Below the pieces are notes generated by a model, which worked only from the letters and a program-made list of their open reading frames with translations, was not told where the DNA came from and made no database searches. Position numbers and translations under genes: made by a program. Below, in pieces: positions 5,511 through 6,500 of a DNA stretch of 6,500 bases. Source of the stretch: Actinomycetes bacterium. GTDB lineage: Bacteria; Actinomycetota; Acidimicrobiia; Acidimicrobiales; Palsa-688. The stretch's first letter is position 1. The number at the start of each line of letters is the position of its first letter. The stretch is from contig JAKAXN010000264.1 in NCBI GenBank assembly GCA_021816565.1, positions 1 through 6,500 on the forward strand, read 5' to 3'.

Positions 5511-6500
5511 TCAGCACAGGTTGGCGGCCCGGCACTCCCGCTGGAGGTTGTCGAAGCCGGCGGCGGTGGAGGCGAAGCCCAGCTTGCCGTCCGGGTTGAT
5601 CTCCACGAAGTACAGGTAGCTGGTCACCGGCGGGGCGGTGGCGGCCTGGAGGGACGCCAGGCCCGGGTCGGCGATGGGGGTGGGAGGCAGCCCGGCGTTG
5701 GTGCGGGTGTTGTACGGGGAGGGCGTGTCGAGCTGCGCCGGGGTGGGCTGGACGGTCGGGTCGCTCTGGCGCAGGTAGTAGGTCTGGGTGGAGTCGGCGC
5801 CCAGCTTCATGCCGATCCGGAGCCGGTTGTAGATGGTGCTCGCCACCGGGCCGCGGTCGGTGGGGAGCTTCGATTCCCGCTCCACGATGGAAGCGACCGT
5901 GATCACCTGGTAGGGGGTGTAGCCGAGGCGGCTGGCGGCAGCGGTCAGGCCGATCTGGGCGGCCCGCTCGTTGAATGCGCCGATCATCTGCTCCAGCACG
6001 TCGACCTCGGTCTCGCCCTGGCGTACCTGGTAGGTCGCCGGGAAGAGCAGACCCTCGAGGTTGTTGACGCCGGCCGGCTCGTAGGGGCTGCGCACCGTCC
6101 CGCCGGTGGCCGCGGCCATGAACCGGGCGGCCGAGAGGCCCAGGTGCGGCAGGGCGCCCACGGCATCGGCGATCTGGCGGACGGTGAAGCCCTCGGGGAT
6201 CACCAGGTTGTCGGTGAGGATCTTGGGTCCGGCCTCCAGGGCCGCGATGGCCGCCGAGTAGGGCGAGTTCCGGGCCAGGCTGTAGGTGCCGGGGTACAGG
6301 GGCCCGTCACCGTGGAAGCGGACGTAGTAGGCGAAGAGGGTGCCGTTGTGGATGACCCCGGCCGAGGCCAGCAGCGATCCGATCCGGGTGGTCGAGGCCC
6401 CCTTCGGGATGACCACCGACACCGCCGGCCCCCGCTTGCCTCCCGGGTTGATCTGGCCCTGGGCCCAGAGCAGCCCTCCCCCGACCACGATCACCGCCAG
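5511..6500 (-). CDS. mltG: Endolytic murein transglycosylase MltG (5' end outside window)
   Basis: MltG (YceG family) is a single-pass inner-membrane enzyme that cuts nascent peptidoglycan strands and so sets glycan length. The visible 329 residues begin inside the membrane helix (LAVIVVGGGLLW, 1-12). The GTG at 6494 lies within this helix and is not the real start; the cytoplasmic tail lies beyond the right edge. Next come a LysM-like region (about 98-170, starting LVIPEGFTVRQIAD) with LEGLLFPATY (148-157), and the catalytic segment ASIVERES (203-210), where Glu207 should be the active-site glutamate. These are followed by YNRLRIGMKLGADSTQTYYL (224-243) and SPYNTRTNAGLPPTPI (261-276). The protein ends with two cysteines, ECRAANLC (322-329), on the extracytoplasmic side, possibly a disulfide. 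The stop is TGA at 5511-5513. It is followed by aroE in the same frame and orientation. Confidence 0.95.
   Translation of the reverse strand: MAVIVVGGGLLWAQGQINPGGKRGPAVSVVIPKGASTTRIGSLLASAGVIHNGTLFAYYVRFHGDGPLYPGTYSLARNSPYSAAIAALEAGPKILTDNLVIPEGFTVRQIADAVGALPHLGLSAARFMAAATGGTVRSPYEPAGVNNLEGLLFPATYQVRQGETEVDVLEQMIGAFNERAAQIGLTAAASRLGYTPYQVITVASIVERESKLPTDRGPVASTIYNRLRIGMKLGADSTQTYYLRQSDPTVQPTPAQLDTPSPYNTRTNAGLPPTPIADPGLASLQAATAPPVTSYLYFVEINPDGKLGFASTAAGFDNLQRECRAANLC

Noticed and set aside
6492..6494. GTG at 6494 as the start of MltG
   Set aside because: It falls within the hydrophobic membrane helix, which is open to the window edge; the true start must be further right.

Overview
The window is a compact, high-GC stretch (roughly 70% G+C by eye) in which every supported gene lies on the minus strand. 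It therefore reads from right to left: mltG (its start lies beyond the right edge), aroE, a DUF4388-domain gene, pilB, and pilT (its end lies beyond the left edge). High GC, frequent GTG starts, and MltG and AroE side by side (as in actinobacteria) suggest an actinobacterium. A lineage such as Acidimicrobiia, which carries type IV pili, fits best, but this is inference from protein style and gene order, not a phylogeny.

Right half (about 4527-6500): a housekeeping pair. MltG is the membrane-anchored endolytic murein transglycosylase that ends glycan-strand growth. AroE is shikimate dehydrogenase. AroE has an unresolved start: its frame stays open back to the mltG stop, yet the only standard start codon is the GTG at 5387, which gives an unusually short N-terminus.

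Boundary (about 4418-4526): a 109-base gap. It holds a weak terminator-like hairpin after aroE, a promoter candidate resembling the sigma-28/FliA/SigD/WhiG class (TCAAG, 15 bases, TCCGATAT), and a clear GGAGG ribosome site that places the DUF4388 gene start at a GTG at 4417.

Left half (1-4417): a type IV pilus motor unit. The first gene encodes a 473-residue DUF4388 (PATAN-like) protein with a second small domain, a lysine-free acidic linker of about 290 residues and a basic amphipathic C-terminal tail. Then come PilB, the extension ATPase with all motor motifs and a four-cysteine zinc site, and PilT, the retraction ATPase. PilT is cut by the left edge. It carries about 160 extra N-terminal residues resembling the MshEN domain of PilB, so both opposing motors appear to share a regulatory front end. 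A 46-base two-level hairpin lies between pilB and pilT.

Working model (inference): one promoter, possibly read by a motility-type sigma factor, drives DUF4388-pilB-pilT and probably further pilus genes beyond the left edge. The DUF4388 protein could serve as an adaptor or regulator for the motors. I saw no tRNA, rRNA, CRISPR array, insertion sequence or attachment site.
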